The notes beneath the pieces are model-generated. The model was given only the letters and a program-made list of their open reading frames with translations. It searched no databases and was not told the DNA's origin. DNA of 64,000 nucleotides, from positions 310,001 to 374,000 of the forward strand of contig JAKLJP010000001.1 of NCBI GenBank assembly GCA_023151115.1. The letters are read 5' to 3'. This stretch comes from Anaerolineae bacterium (GTDB lineage: Bacteria; Chloroflexota; Anaerolineae; 4572-78; J111). Position 1 is the first letter of the stretch, and the number at the start of each line of letters is the position of its first letter. Below are positions 42,215 to 51,128 of the stretch, one piece after another. Made by a program: the position numbers and the translations under genes.

Positions 42215-43438
42215 ATGTTTCAAGCAGCCTACATCCCCTACGGTGGCTACTGGTCTACCCCTTTTGTTAAATGGCAGGGCAATTTTGCTAATCTACACCC
42301 GCTCACCTTTGCCGCCGAGATTGCCCGTCGTGCTCTACAGGCGCGAGATATTTCGCCGGAGGTATTCACAAACCTATATTTTGGCACAACTGTACCGGCC
42401 AAAGGTTCATTCTACGGTGCGCCCTGGCTGGCCGGGCTAATTGGAGCCGATGGTATCACCGGGCCAACCTTTGCCCAGGCCTGCGCGACCTCGGCCCGCG
42501 TGCTGGGTAGCGCAGCCCAGGCGGTCGAAACGGAACAGGACGCTGCCCCGGTTATTCTCTGCCTCGCCGCCGACCGCACCTCGAACGGCCCGCACCTCCT
42601 GTATCCTAACCCGCTGGGTCCCGGCGGGCGTGGCGAGGCCGAAGATTGGGTCTGGGACAACTTTAACTGCGACCCCCTGGCCGGCAACAGTATGCTCGAA
42701 ACGGCGGAAAATGTAGCCCGCGCAGCAAATATTTCTACAGCGGAGCAGAACGAGGTGGTGCTGATACGTTATAACCAGTACCAGCAGGCGTTGGCTGGTG
42801 ACGCGGCCTTTCACAAACGATATATGGTTACACCGATTGAGGTCAAGACCCCCCCCTACCCCCCCCTTAAAGGGGGGTCAAAGGGGGGAGTGGTAGTAAC
42901 CGATGACGAAGGCGTTTTTCCCACCACCGCCGAGGGGTTGGCGCGCCTCAAGCCGGTTTTGCCGGAAGGAATCGTTACCTTTGGGGGGCAAACCTACCCC
43001 GCCGACGGTAACGCCGGGCTGATCGTTGCCACACGGGAGCAGGCCCGCGCTCTGAGCCGCAACCCGTCGCTTGAGATTCAACTGCTGGCCTTTGCCGAGG
43101 GCCGGGCGGCCAGAGGCTATATGCCCCAGGCAACTGTCCCTGCCGCCCGCCGCGCTCTGGAATGGGCCGGGCTGCGACTGTCGGACATCAAGGCAATCAA
43201 AACGCACAACCCTTTTGCGGTGAATGATTGCTATCTCAGCCGGGAATTGGGTATTCCCCTGGAAGGAATGAACAACTACGGCTGTTCGCTCATCTGGGGC
43301 CATCCCCAGGGGCCGACCGGGCTGCGGCTCATCATCGAGCTGATTGAAGAGTTGACTCTGCTGGGCGGCGGCTACGGCCTGTTCACCGGCTGTGCCGCCG
43401 GCGATACCGCTGCCGCCCTCGTGGTGAAAGTGAGCTGA
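42215..43438 (+). CDS. Thiolase-family acyl-CoA C-acetyltransferase
   Basis: A 407-residue thiolase. The nucleophilic Cys is in QACATSARV near residue 89; the second segment THNPFAVNDCYL replaces the usual NEAFA; GCSLIWGHPQGPTGLR and GLFTGCAAGDTAAALVV supply the catalytic His and second Cys. An in-frame insert near residue 211 (TPPYPPLKGGSKGGVV) is encoded by a poly-C/poly-G hairpin at 42848-42889. The altered NEAF motif places it among divergent thiolases of aromatic or branched acyl-CoA degradation. Its stop overlaps the next start (TGATG). Confidence 0.87.
   Translation: MFQAAYIPYGGYWSTPFVKWQGNFANLHPLTFAAEIARRALQARDISPEVFTNLYFGTTVPAKGSFYGAPWLAGLIGADGITGPTFAQACATSARVLGSAAQAVETEQDAAPVILCLAADRTSNGPHLLYPNPLGPGGRGEAEDWVWDNFNCDPLAGNSMLETAENVARAANISTAEQNEVVLIRYNQYQQALAGDAAFHKRYMVTPIEVKTPPYPPLKGGSKGGVVVTDDEGVFPTTAEGLARLKPVLPEGIVTFGGQTYPADGNAGLIVATREQARALSRNPSLEIQLLAFAEGRAARGYMPQATVPAARRALEWAGLRLSDIKAIKTHNPFAVNDCYLSRELGIPLEGMNNYGCSLIWGHPQGPTGLRLIIELIEELTLLGGGYGLFTGCAAGDTAAALVVKVS
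42848..42889. repeat. In-frame CCCCCTTAAAGGGGG hairpin inside the thiolase
   Basis: ACCCCCCCCTACCCCCCCCT then TAAAGGGGGGTCAAAGGGGGG: two C-rich units and their inverse, fully open in the thiolase frame. Confidence 0.88.
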
Positions 43439-43449
43439 TGAGAGGCAAA

Positions 43450-44226
43450 ATGGGACTTTTGCTTGAATTTGACCACATGCGCCTGGAAAAAGAGGGCAAA
43501 CTGGCCTGGATTACGTTCACGCGGGAACGCTACCTGAACGCCATGAACAATGCGGCCGTGGGGCAACTCAATCGGGTGGGGCTGGCCCTGGACGCCGATC
43601 CTGATGTGCGGGTGGTGGTTATTCGCGGTCAGGGGCGGGCGTTTTGTACCGGCATTGACCTGAAAGAGCTGGCCGCCGACGAAATCAACATGACTTACTT
43701 CAAACTGTGGGAAAAGGCGCTCCATCTTTTTGAAACGATGGAGAAAATTGTGGTGGTCGGCATGCACGGCTACTGCCTGGGCGGCGGCTTGCAACTGGCT
43801 ATCGCCGCTGATATTCGGGTGAGCACGCCCGATTGCCAGATGGGCCTGCCTGCCATCAAGGAGTCGCTCATTCCCGGTTTAGGTCCGTGGCGCTTGCCCA
43901 AGTACATCGGGTGGGGACGAGCCAAAAAGATGATTTTGGGCGGCCAGAATATCAACGGCGAAGAGGCGCTGCGAATTGGGTTGGTGGATCACCTGGCTCC
44001 GGCAGAGAACTTCTTGGCCCACCTGGATGAAGTAGCGCGGGAATACCTCAAGGCTTGCTCGACCGGGACGCGCATGAGCAAGCGGGTGCTGAACGAAGCA
44101 TTTACGCGGGATTACTCGTCCGGCCTTCAGTATTATCTAGATTTGCAGGAACAGACCCAATACAGCCTGGATGCCGAGGAAGGCAAGCGAGCTTACCTGG
44201 CTAAACGTGAACCGCAGTGGCAGTGA
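43450..44226 (+). CDS. Enoyl-CoA hydratase/isomerase (crotonase family), tandem copy 1
   Basis: About 258 residues from ATG 43450, which matches the paralogue start; ATG 43438 overlapping the thiolase stop is the alternative. Oxyanion-hole segments are GRAFCTGIDLKELAAD and MHGYCLGGGLQLAIAADIRV, followed by GLPAIKESLIPGLG. It hydrates or isomerises an enoyl-CoA. The next gene is a tandem duplicate. Confidence 0.88.
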   Translation: MGLLLEFDHMRLEKEGKLAWITFTRERYLNAMNNAAVGQLNRVGLALDADPDVRVVVIRGQGRAFCTGIDLKELAADEINMTYFKLWEKALHLFETMEKIVVVGMHGYCLGGGLQLAIAADIRVSTPDCQMGLPAIKESLIPGLGPWRLPKYIGWGRAKKMILGGQNINGEEALRIGLVDHLAPAENFLAHLDEVAREYLKACSTGTRMSKRVLNEAFTRDYSSGLQYYLDLQEQTQYSLDAEEGKRAYLAKREPQWQ

Positions 44227-44262
44227 GCCAATTTTGGATTTTAGATTTTGGATTTTGGATGA
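44227..44262. repeat. GATTTTGGATTTTAG repeat after copy 1
   Basis: GCCAATTTTGGATTTTAGAT and TTTGGATTTTGGAT directly follow the stop codon of copy 1. The same arrangement follows copy 2 at 45046-45080, so the repeat was duplicated with the gene. Confidence 0.82.
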
Positions 44263-44268
44263 TGGAAG

Positions 44269-45045
44269 ATGGAACTTTTGCTTGAATTTGAATTTATGCG
44301 GCTGGAAAAAGAGGGTAAGCTCGCCTGGGTTACGTTCACGCGGGAACGTTACCTCAATGCGATGAATAATGAGGCCACGGTGCAACTCAATCGGGTGGCG
44401 CTGGCTCTGGACGCCGATCCTGATGTGCGGGTGGTGGTTATTCGCGGCCAGGGCCGGGCTTTTTCAACCGGGATTGATCTCAAACAGTTATCCGCCGACG
44501 AGATTGATATGACCTACCATCAACGTTGGGAAAAGGCCCTCCGCCTTTTTGAAACGATGGAGAAAATTGTGGTGGTGGGCATGCACGGCTACTGCCTGGG
44601 CGGGGCGCTGCAACTGGCCCTGGCCGCCGATATTCGAGTCAGTACGCCCGATTGTCAACTGGGCCTGCCAGCGATCAAAGAGTCGCTCATTCCGGGGCTG
44701 AGCGTATGGCGGCTGCCGCGCTATGTGGGTTGGGGCCGGGCCAAAAAGCTCATCCTGGGCGGCCACAATCTCAGCGGAGAGGAAGCGGAGCGAATTGGGT
44801 TGGTGGATCACCTGGCCCCGGTGGAGGATTTCTTTGCCCATTTGGATGAAGTGGCGCGGGGCTATCTCAGGGCTTGCTCCACCGGGACGCGCATGAGTAA
44901 ATTGGTCCTGAACCAGGCTTTCGACCTGGATTATGAAGCTATCCTTCAATATTACCTGGAATTGCAGGAACAGACCCAGTACAGCCTGGATGCCGAGGAA
45001 GGCAAGCGAGCTTACCTGGCTAAACGTGAACCGCAGTGGCAGTGA
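44269..45045 (+). CDS. Enoyl-CoA hydratase/isomerase (crotonase family), tandem copy 2
   Basis: A 258-residue duplicate of the preceding protein, with only moderate changes: GRAFSTGIDLKQLSAD, MHGYCLGGALQLALAADIRV, GLPAIKESLIPGLS. The last 60 or so bases of the two genes are almost identical (ending KRAYLAKREPQWQ) although the region just before differs, which suggests gene conversion. Two similar crotonases may handle two steps or two substrates of the same route. Confidence 0.88.
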   Translation: MELLLEFEFMRLEKEGKLAWVTFTRERYLNAMNNEATVQLNRVALALDADPDVRVVVIRGQGRAFSTGIDLKQLSADEIDMTYHQRWEKALRLFETMEKIVVVGMHGYCLGGALQLALAADIRVSTPDCQLGLPAIKESLIPGLSVWRLPRYVGWGRAKKLILGGHNLSGEEAERIGLVDHLAPVEDFFAHLDEVARGYLRACSTGTRMSKLVLNQAFDLDYEAILQYYLELQEQTQYSLDAEEGKRAYLAKREPQWQ

Positions 45046-45080
45046 GCCGATTTTGGATTTTAGATTTTGGATTTTAGATT
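45046..45080. repeat. GATTTTGGATTTTAG repeat after copy 2
   Basis: GCCGATTTTGGATTTTAGAT and TTTGGATTTTAGAT follow the stop of copy 2; counterpart of the tract at 44227-44262. Confidence 0.82.
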
Positions 45081-45119
45081 GGTCTTTTGGGCAGGGATTT
45101 TGATGTGGGGAAGCAAACT

Positions 45120-45401
45120 ATGGTGATAGAAGTCTTGCCAACCCTTGCTCTTAATGGGGGTATGTTGGAGCCGTTTGAAGCTGTGCAAAAGCGCACGCCG
45201 GTAGTGATTGATCATAATCTCTGCACGGGCTGTGAGCTGTGCATCTACGCCTGCCCCCAGGCGGTGCTAAAAGCGATACCTGATGTCCATCGTCTGGAGG
45301 GCCTGGTGGCGGTGGTCTATAATCCCGCACTCTGCACCGCCTGCCGCCAATGTGAAGATGTCTGTCCTGATTTCTGTATCACCGTGAGGGAGGGGAGATA
45401 A
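45120..45401 (+). CDS. Two-cluster [4Fe-4S] ferredoxin-like protein
   Basis: About 93 residues from ATG 45120; a TTG further upstream is less likely because it lies in repeat DNA. The ligands are in CTGCELCIYACPQAVL and CTACRQCEDVCPDF, giving two [4Fe-4S] clusters with a longer spacer than a simple bacterial ferredoxin. Its place ahead of the four-subunit oxidoreductase suggests it is that enzyme's electron acceptor or an extra subunit. Confidence 0.87.
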   Translation: MVIEVLPTLALNGGMLEPFEAVQKRTPVVIDHNLCTGCELCIYACPQAVLKAIPDVHRLEGLVAVVYNPALCTACRQCEDVCPDFCITVREGR

Positions 45402-45409
45402 CTATTTTT

Positions 45410-45994
45410 ATGGAAAGAGTCATGGAGCGAATGGTCGAGGTCAGGTGGCATTCCCGTGCCGGGCAGGGCGCGGTCACTGCGGCCGAAATGTTGGCGGCGG
45501 CGGCCCTGCGCGAAGGCAAACATGTGCAGGCCTTTCCCGAATTTGGGCCGGAACGAATGGGGGCGCCGCTGCGAGCTTTTAACCGAATTAGTCCCTATCC
45601 TATTCGAGTTCACGGCGTGGTGGAAGAAGCCAGCGTGGTCATTGTGGTTGATCCTTCTCTGCTGGGGGCAGTTCCGGTAGAGGCCAATGTGGCTGTGGAT
45701 GGCATTATCTTGGCCAATACCACTCATTCCCCAACCGAAGTGCGGCGAATATTAAGCCTCAATGGGCAGCGGATTGCTTGCGTGGATGCAACCCAGATTG
45801 CCGTAGCTTGTTTTGGCCTGGCCAAACCCAACACCCCGATGTTGGGCGCGGTGGCGCGGGCGACCAGCCTGATTAGCCTCGATACCTTGCTCGCTGAAGT
45901 GGAAGAGACCCTCGGTAAAAAACTTTCGCCCAAAGTAGTGACCGGTAATCTCGAAGCAGTGCGGCGGGCTTACCAGGAGGTGGCCTATGTCTAG
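45410..45994 (+). CDS. 2-oxoacid:ferredoxin oxidoreductase, gamma subunit (POR/VOR type)
   Basis: A 194-residue gamma subunit: VEVRWHSRAGQGAVTAAEMLA, FPEFGPERMGAPLRAFNRIS and late VTGNLEAVRRAYQEV. Starts at 45410, 45422 or 45431 are all possible. It belongs to a gamma-delta-alpha-beta set that oxidises a 2-oxoacid to acyl-CoA. It overlaps the delta gene by 8 bases. Confidence 0.88.
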   Translation: MERVMERMVEVRWHSRAGQGAVTAAEMLAAAALREGKHVQAFPEFGPERMGAPLRAFNRISPYPIRVHGVVEEASVVIVVDPSLLGAVPVEANVAVDGIILANTTHSPTEVRRILSLNGQRIACVDATQIAVACFGLAKPNTPMLGAVARATSLISLDTLLAEVEETLGKKLSPKVVTGNLEAVRRAYQEVAYV

Positions 45995-46325
45995 CGGCGG
46001 CTTACCGGCAGATTTGCTGATAAACGAGGATTTACCGCTCTGGCACGAAATACCTCCCGGCGGGGTATCAACCGATGCCGGCAGCACCGCCTCACGCAAT
46101 ACCGGGAACTGGCGAGGCGGCGGCAAACGCCCTCTGCTTGACCTGAATCTCTGCGTGCAGTGTTTGCACTGTTGGATTTCTTGCCCAGACGCCTGCTTTA
46201 TTTTGCAGAATGGTCTGGTGACCGCCATTGATTACGACCACTGCAAAGGCTGTGGTATTTGCGTCAAAGAGTGCCCCCCTATGGTCAACGCCTTGGTGTT
46301 GATTGAAGAGCGGCGCTTTACCTGA
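45987..46325 (+). CDS. 2-oxoacid:ferredoxin oxidoreductase, delta (ferredoxin) subunit
   Basis: A 112-residue subunit with two cluster motifs, CVQCLHCWISCPDACF and CKGCGICVKECPPMV, after a Gly/Ser-rich N-terminus. It shuttles electrons from the TPP site to ferredoxin. Typical delta length. Confidence 0.9.
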   Translation: MSSGGLPADLLINEDLPLWHEIPPGGVSTDAGSTASRNTGNWRGGGKRPLLDLNLCVQCLHCWISCPDACFILQNGLVTAIDYDHCKGCGICVKECPPMVNALVLIEERRFT

Positions 46326-46404
46326 TTTTAGATTTGCGATTTTGGATTTTAGATTTTTTGAATTGACGCCCCTTCTGAAAACCACAATCTAAAATCCAAA
46401 ACTG
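46326..46404. repeat. GATTTTGGATTTTAG / AATCTAAAATCC hairpin
   Basis: TTTTAGATTTGCGATTTTGG at 46326 faces ACAATCTAAAATCCAAAACT at 46382, with GACGCCCC between. It fills the gap between the delta and alpha subunit genes. Confidence 0.83.
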
Positions 46405-46425
46405 AATAAAGGGATATGTTTTATT

Positions 46426-47766
46426 ATGGTAAATACATCAGCACCTATAGAAGACGCAATCCAAAATTCACAATCGTCAATCCAAAATCGGCACGTTGTT
46501 TTGAGTGGGAATGGGGCGGTGGCACATGCGCTGCGCCAGGTGGACCCGCACGTTTATCCGGGCTATCCCATCACGCCTTCCACCAAGATTATGGAAATGG
46601 TGGCCGGTTTTATTGCCAACGGCGAAATGCAGTGCGAATTAATTGCCGTGGAGAGCGAGCACAGCGCCATGAGTGCGGCGGTGGGCGCCGCGGCGGCGGG
46701 GGCGCGGGTGGTCAGCGCCACCTCAGCCAACGGCCTCGCTTTTATGTGGGAGGTGCTTTACATTGCTTCCGGCTCACAACTGCCGATTGTGCTGGCCGTG
46801 GGCAATCGCGCTTTGAGCACGCCGATCAACGGTTTTGCCGACCACGGCGAGGCGATGGGGGCGCGTGACGCCAGTTGGATTCAACTTTACAGCGAAAGCG
46901 TGCAGGAAGCCTACGACAATATTATCCAGGCGTTTCGGATTGGCGAGGATGAACGGGTGCGGCTGCCGGTTATGGTCTGCCTGGATGGCTTTTTGCTGAC
47001 CCATACCAGCGAAAATGTGATCCTGGAAGATGATCAGGCGGTTAAAGATTTCGTTGGGCCGTGTCGAGCCGAATATACGCTGCTTGACCCGGATCACCCG
47101 GTAAGTCACGGCCTGAGCGATCCGCCGACCTATTATATGGAACACAAGATGCGCCAGCAGGCCGGGATGGAACGTGCTCGCGACGTCGTCGAGGAGGTGG
47201 GGGCGGAATTTGGGCAGCGTTTTGGCCGCCGCTATGGGTTGGTAGATACCTATCGGCTCGAAGACGCCGAAACTGCCATCGTGATTTTGGGTTCGGAGGC
47301 GGGCCGGGTGAAGGATGTCATTGATCAACTGCGCCAGTCCGGCCAAAAAGTTGGTTTGCTGCGGCTGCGAGTAGTGCGGCCCTTCCCCGATGAGCAAGTG
47401 GCACGGCAGTTGTTGGGTTTGCGGGCCGTAGCGGTGATGGATCGCTCCTACGCCCCCGGTGCAGTGGGCGCGCCGATGTTTCATGAAATTCGCTCTGCTC
47501 TGTACGATTATCGCGGCAGTGCGCCGTCCATCATCAATCGTATCTATGGTTTAGGTGGGCGCGAATTACGCAATGCCGACGTACAGCACATCTTTGCCGA
47601 ACTGGGAGCGCTGGCTCGTGGAGACGAAACTGTGCCCCTGATTCGGATGGTAGGCTTACGTGGGGAACAATCTCCCACCTGGCAGGAACTCCGGCCGCTG
47701 GAGATGTCAGAACCCAACAGGATAAAATCAATCGTAAATCCAAATCTAAAATCTAAAATCGTTTAG
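46426..47766 (+). CDS. 2-oxoacid:ferredoxin oxidoreductase, alpha subunit (POR/VOR type)
   Basis: A 446-residue alpha subunit. Core begins VVLSGNGAVAHALRQVDPHV, then YPGYPITPSTKIME, ESEHSAMSAAVGAAAAGAR and RSYAPGAVGAPMFHE. The first 25 residues (EDAIQNSQSSIQNR) and the last 15 (IKSIVNPNLKSKIV) are translations of AATCCAAAATC repeats at 46455-46491 and 47730-47762. Both ends of the protein have therefore been replaced or extended by repeat DNA. The substrate class cannot be read from sequence alone; valerate- and pyruvate-type are closest. Confidence 0.88.
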   Translation: MVNTSAPIEDAIQNSQSSIQNRHVVLSGNGAVAHALRQVDPHVYPGYPITPSTKIMEMVAGFIANGEMQCELIAVESEHSAMSAAVGAAAAGARVVSATSANGLAFMWEVLYIASGSQLPIVLAVGNRALSTPINGFADHGEAMGARDASWIQLYSESVQEAYDNIIQAFRIGEDERVRLPVMVCLDGFLLTHTSENVILEDDQAVKDFVGPCRAEYTLLDPDHPVSHGLSDPPTYYMEHKMRQQAGMERARDVVEEVGAEFGQRFGRRYGLVDTYRLEDAETAIVILGSEAGRVKDVIDQLRQSGQKVGLLRLRVVRPFPDEQVARQLLGLRAVAVMDRSYAPGAVGAPMFHEIRSALYDYRGSAPSIINRIYGLGGRELRNADVQHIFAELGALARGDETVPLIRMVGLRGEQSPTWQELRPLEMSEPNRIKSIVNPNLKSKIV

Positions 47767-47777
47767 GGACTTAGCCA

Positions 47778-48755
47778 ATGCCCAATGAACAGTTAGTTTT
47801 TGCCGCCCATCATGCCGAACCGCTGGCCAGCGGCCACAGCCTGTGTACCGGCTGTGCCGCCAGCATCATTGTCCGCCAGGTCATCATGTCCACCGAGCAT
47901 CCCGTGGTAGTAGCCAACGCCACTGGCTGCCTGGAAGTCTGCACCGGCGTCTATCCGACCACCTCGTGGAACGTTTCCTGGATTCACAATGCTTTTGCCA
48001 ATACGGCCGCCACGCTCAGCGGCATCGAGACCGCCTATCGCGCCCTGCGCAAGCGCGGCGAGATCCCAGAGCGGGAGATCAAATTTGTCGCTTTTGGCGG
48101 CGATGGCGGAACCTACGACATCGGCCTGCAAAGCCTGTCTGGGGCGCTGGAGCGAGGGCATGACCTGGTCTATGTTTGCTACGACAACGGCGCTTATATG
48201 AATACCGGCGTCCAGCGTTCCAGCGCCACCCCCATTGGGGCCAATACTACTACCAGTCCGGCTGGAAGCCTGGCCTATGGCAAGTCGGAACTGCGTAAAG
48301 ATTTGACCGCTATTGCCGAGGCGCATGGCATTCCCTACATTGCCCAAACCTCGCCCGGCTACTATATGGACTTGATGGTTAAAGCCAAACGCGCCTTCGA
48401 GACCAGAGGGCCGGCCTTTCTGAACGTGCTGAGTCCCTGCCCCTTGGGATGGGTGAGCGAGCCGGGCGACACCCTGGTTCTGGCTCGCCTGGCCGCCGAT
48501 ACCTGCATCTGGCCCTTGTTTGAAATTGCCGAAGGTAAATTTTCGCTGACGTATCTGCCGCTGGAAAAAAAGCCGGCGGTGGAGTGGTTAAAACGGCAGG
48601 GGCGCTTCCGCCACCTTTTTACGCCGGACAACGAAGGCGTGATTGACCGGATTCAGGCCGAGGTGGACCACAACTGGCAAAAGCTGCTTAACCGGGCCGG
48701 AGACGCTCTGCCAGATTTTGCCGGTCCGGTTGGCGGTGAACGCTGGAGGAACTAA
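47778..48755 (+). CDS. 2-oxoacid:ferredoxin oxidoreductase, beta subunit (TPP-binding)
   Basis: A 325-residue beta subunit. CTGCAASIIVRQV and a later ATGCLEVCTGVYP supply cluster Cys ligands; the TPP motif is AFGGDGGTYDIGLQSLSGALERG with DNGAYMNTGVQRSSATP. The end HLFTPDNEGVIDRIQAEVDHNW matches POR/VOR beta. It closes the four-gene set. Confidence 0.9.
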   Translation: MPNEQLVFAAHHAEPLASGHSLCTGCAASIIVRQVIMSTEHPVVVANATGCLEVCTGVYPTTSWNVSWIHNAFANTAATLSGIETAYRALRKRGEIPEREIKFVAFGGDGGTYDIGLQSLSGALERGHDLVYVCYDNGAYMNTGVQRSSATPIGANTTTSPAGSLAYGKSELRKDLTAIAEAHGIPYIAQTSPGYYMDLMVKAKRAFETRGPAFLNVLSPCPLGWVSEPGDTLVLARLAADTCIWPLFEIAEGKFSLTYLPLEKKPAVEWLKRQGRFRHLFTPDNEGVIDRIQAEVDHNWQKLLNRAGDALPDFAGPVGGERWRN

Positions 48756-48757
48756 AG

Positions 48758-49912
48758 ATGACCTCACCCACAACAGGGCAGATCCGTTCTTTATCAGGCA
48801 ATGCGGTGGTCGCTGAAGCGGCGGTAGATGCGGGCTGCCGCTTTTACGCCGGCTATCCCATCACGCCTTCTTCCGAAATCGCCGCCGATATGTCGCGCTC
48901 GATGCCCCGCGTGGGTGGGGTCTTTATCCAGATGGAGGATGAGATTGCCAGCATGGGCGCGGTGATTGGCGCATCGCTGGCCGGGTTGAAAGCGATGACT
49001 GCCACCTCAGGGCCGGGTTTCTCCTTAAAACAGGAGAATATTGGTTTTGCCTGTATCGCCGAAGTGCCGTGCGTGATTGTCAACGTCATGCGCGGCGGTC
49101 CCAGTACCGGCCTGCCTACCCTGCCTTCCCAGGGCGACGTCATGCAGACCCGCTGGGGCACGCACGGTGACCACTCCATTATTGCCCTGGCTCCCGCCAC
49201 CCTGACCGAAGTTTATTGGGAAACCATCCGCGCTTTCAATCTGGCGGAACGGTACCGCACCCCGGTCGTACTGCTGCTGGATGAAATCCTGGGCCACATG
49301 AGTGAGCGGGTTGAGTTACCTGATCCCGCCGAAGTGGAGATTGTCAATCGAGCTAAGCCTGAGGTCCCGCCGGAAGAATATCTGCCTTACGCCACCAACG
49401 GCAGCTACGTGCCGCCGATGGCCGATTTTTTTAGCGGCTACCGCTATCACGTCACCGGTCTGACCCACGATGTCACCGGCTTCCCGACCGAGGAACCGGC
49501 CACTTCCCAGGCGTTGATTGAGCGCCTGACGGCTAAGATTATGGACAACCTGGACGACATCCTCAAAAACGAGGAAATCGGCCTGGCGGATGCGGAGATC
49601 ATGGTGCTGGCTTATGGTTCAGTGGCTCGTTCGGCGCAGGTAGTTATAGCTCAGGCGCGGGCAGCAGGTCTCAAAATCGGTCTTTTTAGACCCGTCACCT
49701 TGTGGCCCTTTCCCAGCCGGCGTGTGGCCGAACTGGCCCAGCAGGTGAAAGGCATCCTGGTCCCGGAGCTGAACATGGGCCAGCTTGTCGGCGAAGTGGA
49801 GCGAGTGGCCGGTTTAACCCCGGTTACACCACTCAATAAGGCCAACGGCCAGCCGATTACGCCTACCGAAATCCACCTGGCCTTGAGCCGGATGCTGGAG
49901 GAACTGAAGTGA
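48758..49912 (+). CDS. korA: 2-oxoglutarate-type ferredoxin oxidoreductase, alpha subunit (KorA-like)
   Basis: A 384-residue subunit. LSGNAVVAEAAVDAGCRFYAGYPITPSSEIAA, EDEIASMGAVIGASLAG, TSGPGFSLKQENIGFA and NVMRGGPSTGLPTLPSQGD are the pyrimidine-domain signatures of KorA-type enzymes. Its stop lies two bases before a TnpB element that separates it from korB. Substrate may be 2-oxoglutarate or another 2-oxoacid. Confidence 0.9.
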   Translation: MTSPTTGQIRSLSGNAVVAEAAVDAGCRFYAGYPITPSSEIAADMSRSMPRVGGVFIQMEDEIASMGAVIGASLAGLKAMTATSGPGFSLKQENIGFACIAEVPCVIVNVMRGGPSTGLPTLPSQGDVMQTRWGTHGDHSIIALAPATLTEVYWETIRAFNLAERYRTPVVLLLDEILGHMSERVELPDPAEVEIVNRAKPEVPPEEYLPYATNGSYVPPMADFFSGYRYHVTGLTHDVTGFPTEEPATSQALIERLTAKIMDNLDDILKNEEIGLADAEIMVLAYGSVARSAQVVIAQARAAGLKIGLFRPVTLWPFPSRRVAELAQQVKGILVPELNMGQLVGEVERVAGLTPVTPLNKANGQPITPTEIHLALSRMLEELK

Positions 49913-50060
49913 GCTACCCAAAGATAAATCTTTGGGCTTCCGGTTTCGTCCAACCCATGAGGTTGTCCACCGGCGTTTTAGGTTCCCGGCGCTCCGCCGG
50001 TACATTTCGTTCGAGGTTCACGGCTGCATTCAAATCCCGGTCGTGCAGCGTGTTGCAGCC
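49894..50060 (-). ncRNA. Predicted TnpB omega RNA (scaffold plus guide)
   Basis: In IS200/IS605-type elements the guide RNA covers the 3' part of tnpB and the right end, and its guide is the flanking DNA. Here the right end holds the hairpin CCCAAAGAT/ATCTTTGGG at 49917-49936, and the flank is the last codons of korA on the minus strand. Extent is a positional estimate. Confidence 0.4.
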
Positions 50061-51128
50061 TTCACAAACCCAGAAACGGTGATGCAGTTGCAGGTCTTGA
50101 TTGAGCCAGCCACAAACCGAACAGCTCTTGGAACTGGGAAAGAAACGGTCGACCCGCTCGACGCGGCTGCCACCCCACTGGCCTTTGTACTCAAGGAAAG
50201 TCCCCAAGCGGCTCCAGCCGGAGTCAGCGATGGACTTGGCCAGATGATGGTTCTTGAGCATTCCGCAGACATTGAGGTTCTCGATCTTGATGAGACCAAA
50301 GCGGTTGACGATCTGGCGGCTGGTCTGGTGCAGGAAGTCCTGGCGCTGGTTGACCACCTTCTGATGCTGGCGAGCCAGCCGCAAGCGGGCTTTCTCCCGA
50401 CCCTGACTGCCTTTCTGGGTCCGGCTCAAAGCCCGCTGCAAGCGTTTCAGGCGGCGTTCGGACTTCCTGAGATACTGCGGATGCTCAATCTTTTCAGCGG
50501 TGGACAGCACGGCAAAGGTCTTCAGGCCCAGGTCAATGCCGACTGTGCCCGGCTTCAGGACTGGCTCTTTAATCTCCAGCTCACATTGGATCGAGATGAA
50601 GTACTGACCACTCTTGGTTTTTGTAATGGTCACATTCTTCATCTTGCCTTCAATAGGCCGGTGCAAGACCGCCCGAACCGGGCCGATCTTGGGCAGAACA
50701 ATGCGGCTGCCCTGAATGCTGAAACGCTCCGGGTAGCGAATGGACTGCTCCTCGTATTTACTTCTAAAGCGGGGATAGCCCAGCGGCATACCGTCTTTGC
50801 GAGGCTTCTGGCCGGGTTGGGGTTTGGGCAGGGTGCCTTCTTTGGCTTTCTTAAAGTAGGTGGCGTAAGCCCCGTCCAGATCGCGCAGCACCTGCTGCAA
50901 GACCTGGCTGTCAGCCTCCTTGAGCCAGGGCACAAAGCGTTTGATGACGGTCAGCATATAGGCCGTGTCGTTGTAATTGATCCCTTTGCCGTGTTCGAAG
51001 AAGTGGGCCTTCCGCGCCGCCAGACCGAAGTTGTACACAAATCTGGCATGGCCGAACTGGACCGCCAGGGCCGCTTGTTGGGACTGGTTGGGATAGAGGC
51101 GATAGCGAAAGGCTTTTTGGATGCGCAT
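49914..51128 (-). CDS. tnpB: TnpB RNA-guided nuclease (IS200/IS605-type)
   Basis: A 404-residue TnpB. RuvC catalytic positions are D199 (GIDLGLKTFAVLS), E283 (IKIENLNV) and the Asp pair D363/D365 (LHDRDLNAAVNLE); the zinc finger is C336-C339 (CSVCG) and C355-C358 (CEGC). N-terminal RIQKAFRYRLYPNQSQQ is typical. All active-site residues are present, so cleavage activity is plausible. No tnpA is seen, so movement would need TnpA in trans. The stop codon overlaps the right-end hairpin. Confidence 0.93.
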   Translation of the reverse strand: MRIQKAFRYRLYPNQSQQAALAVQFGHARFVYNFGLAARKAHFFEHGKGINYNDTAYMLTVIKRFVPWLKEADSQVLQQVLRDLDGAYATYFKKAKEGTLPKPQPGQKPRKDGMPLGYPRFRSKYEEQSIRYPERFSIQGSRIVLPKIGPVRAVLHRPIEGKMKNVTITKTKSGQYFISIQCELEIKEPVLKPGTVGIDLGLKTFAVLSTAEKIEHPQYLRKSERRLKRLQRALSRTQKGSQGREKARLRLARQHQKVVNQRQDFLHQTSRQIVNRFGLIKIENLNVCGMLKNHHLAKSIADSGWSRLGTFLEYKGQWGGSRVERVDRFFPSSKSCSVCGWLNQDLQLHHRFWVCEGCNTLHDRDLNAAVNLERNVPAERREPKTPVDNLMGWTKPEAQRFIFG

